Origin: Candidatus Bathyarchaeota archaeon
Lineage (GTDB): Archaea > Thermoproteota > Bathyarchaeia > Bathyarchaeales > Bathyarchaeaceae
Assembly: GCA_030669695.1 (NCBI GenBank)
Contig: DAOVDC010000050.1
Span: 1-5,797, forward strand
DNA: 5,797 nt
Direction of reading: 5' to 3'
A model generated the notes under the pieces. The model was given only the letters and a program-made list of their open reading frames with translations. It searched no databases and had not been told where the DNA came from. Both the position numbers and the translations under genes were made by a program. Position 1 is the stretch's first letter; each line of letters begins with the position of its first letter. Shown in pieces: positions 5,300 through 5,797 of this stretch.

Positions 5300-5797
5300 T
5301 GACAGAGCTTTCTGAAGGCGCGCTAAAAAAATATCAGCAGGCTGGAAAAATCGCCCACGACGTTCGAGAAATGATGAAGAGAACCGTTCATGAGGGCATG
5401 CCGATCATTGATGTATGCGAAAAAGCAGAGTCTTTGATTAAGAAAAAGGGGGGGAAGCCCGCGTTTCCCTGCAATGTGTCTATTAACGAAATCGCAGCTC
5501 ATTACACCTCTGCTCCAGAAGACAAGGGGATAATTCCTGAAAATAGTCTCGTCAAGGTAGACCTCGGTGTTCAGCTAGATGGATACATCTCGGATACCGC
5601 TGTAACAGTGTGTCTCAATCCCGAATACGAGAATCTTGTAAGCACATCGGAAGCAGCTCTTAAAAAAGCCGTTGAAACGCTTCGCCCAGGGCTGTTTATA
5701 TCACGGTTCGGGTCTGTGGTTGAAAAAACAATCAAGTCCCGTGGGTTTAAACCTGTATCGAACCTTACCGGACACCTGATTCAGCGATACTCGTTAC
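5296..5797 (+). CDS. map: Methionine aminopeptidase, type 2 (partial, C-terminus beyond right edge)
   Basis: This dinuclear-metal exopeptidase removes the initiator Met from nascent proteins in the cytoplasm. The frame is open to the window end: 167 residues of an expected ~295-300. GKPAFPCNVSINEIAAHYT (53-71) is the type 2 archaeal signature, with H69 as the substrate-contacting His. Metal ligands D89 (KVDLG) and D100 (YISDTAV) are present, as is H160 in NLTGHLIQRYSL. The spacing of H69, D89, D100 and H160 equals that of H62, D82, D93 and H153 in Pyrococcus furiosus MetAP as I recall it, a constant offset of seven. The two glutamate ligands and the type 2 insertion fall outside the window. 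Two adjacent ATGs are possible starts: 5296 gives an ATGA overlap with the preceding gene's TGA, while 5299 is eight bases from AAGG (5287-5290), the more usual spacing. Translational coupling to the flavin-reductase gene is likely either way. Confidence 0.95.
   Translation, partial: MMTELSEGALKKYQQAGKIAHDVREMMKRTVHEGMPIIDVCEKAESLIKKKGGKPAFPCNVSINEIAAHYTSAPEDKGIIPENSLVKVDLGVQLDGYISDTAVTVCLNPEYENLVSTSEAALKKAVETLRPGLFISRFGSVVEKTIKSRGFKPVSNLTGHLIQRYSL

Overview
This window looks like a stretch of archaeal chromosome. The phenylalanyl-tRNA synthetase subunits are the archaeal/eukaryotic type: a ~500-residue alpha subunit with a long N-terminal winged-helix region, and a beta subunit with no N-terminal EMAP-II-like tRNA-binding domain. 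The tryptophanyl-tRNA synthetase is also of the archaeal/eukaryotic type, and the methionine aminopeptidase is type 2. The moderate-to-low GC, A+T-rich gaps and overall protein style suggest an uncultured lineage of the TACK group (for example Bathyarchaeia), but that placement is inference and was not tested.

Layout: the left 4.5 kb is read on the minus strand in the order trpS (4475-3363), a 115-residue tandem SH3-like protein (3296-2949), pheS (2710-1208) and pheT (1217 to beyond the left edge, N-terminal 405 residues present). pheT begins inside the last codons of pheS with a strong Shine-Dalgarno, so the two subunits are translationally coupled. At 4476-4705 there is a 230-bp divergent intergenic region rich in short repeats. 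To its right, on the plus strand, are a flavin-reductase-like FMN-binding protein (4706-5299) and a type 2 methionine aminopeptidase (5296 to beyond the right edge), which share an ATGA start/stop overlap.

Functionally this is mostly a translation-housekeeping neighbourhood: charging of the aromatic amino acids Phe and Trp, and removal of the initiator methionine. Two less ordinary genes are embedded in it. One is the small doublet of SH3-like domains between trpS and pheS, the least explained gene here. The other is the flavin reductase-like protein in one operon with map.

The regulatory DNA is the most unusual part. A 29-bp run of three tandem ~10-bp TGTCTA repeats lies between trpS and the SH3 gene. 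Twin ATACTTAAG boxes flank a GTTTC/GAAAC inverted repeat in the divergent promoter region. An A+T-rich TATA-like block lies between the SH3 gene and pheS. I see no mobile element, CRISPR array, tRNA or rRNA, and no clear evidence of a large undescribed system.
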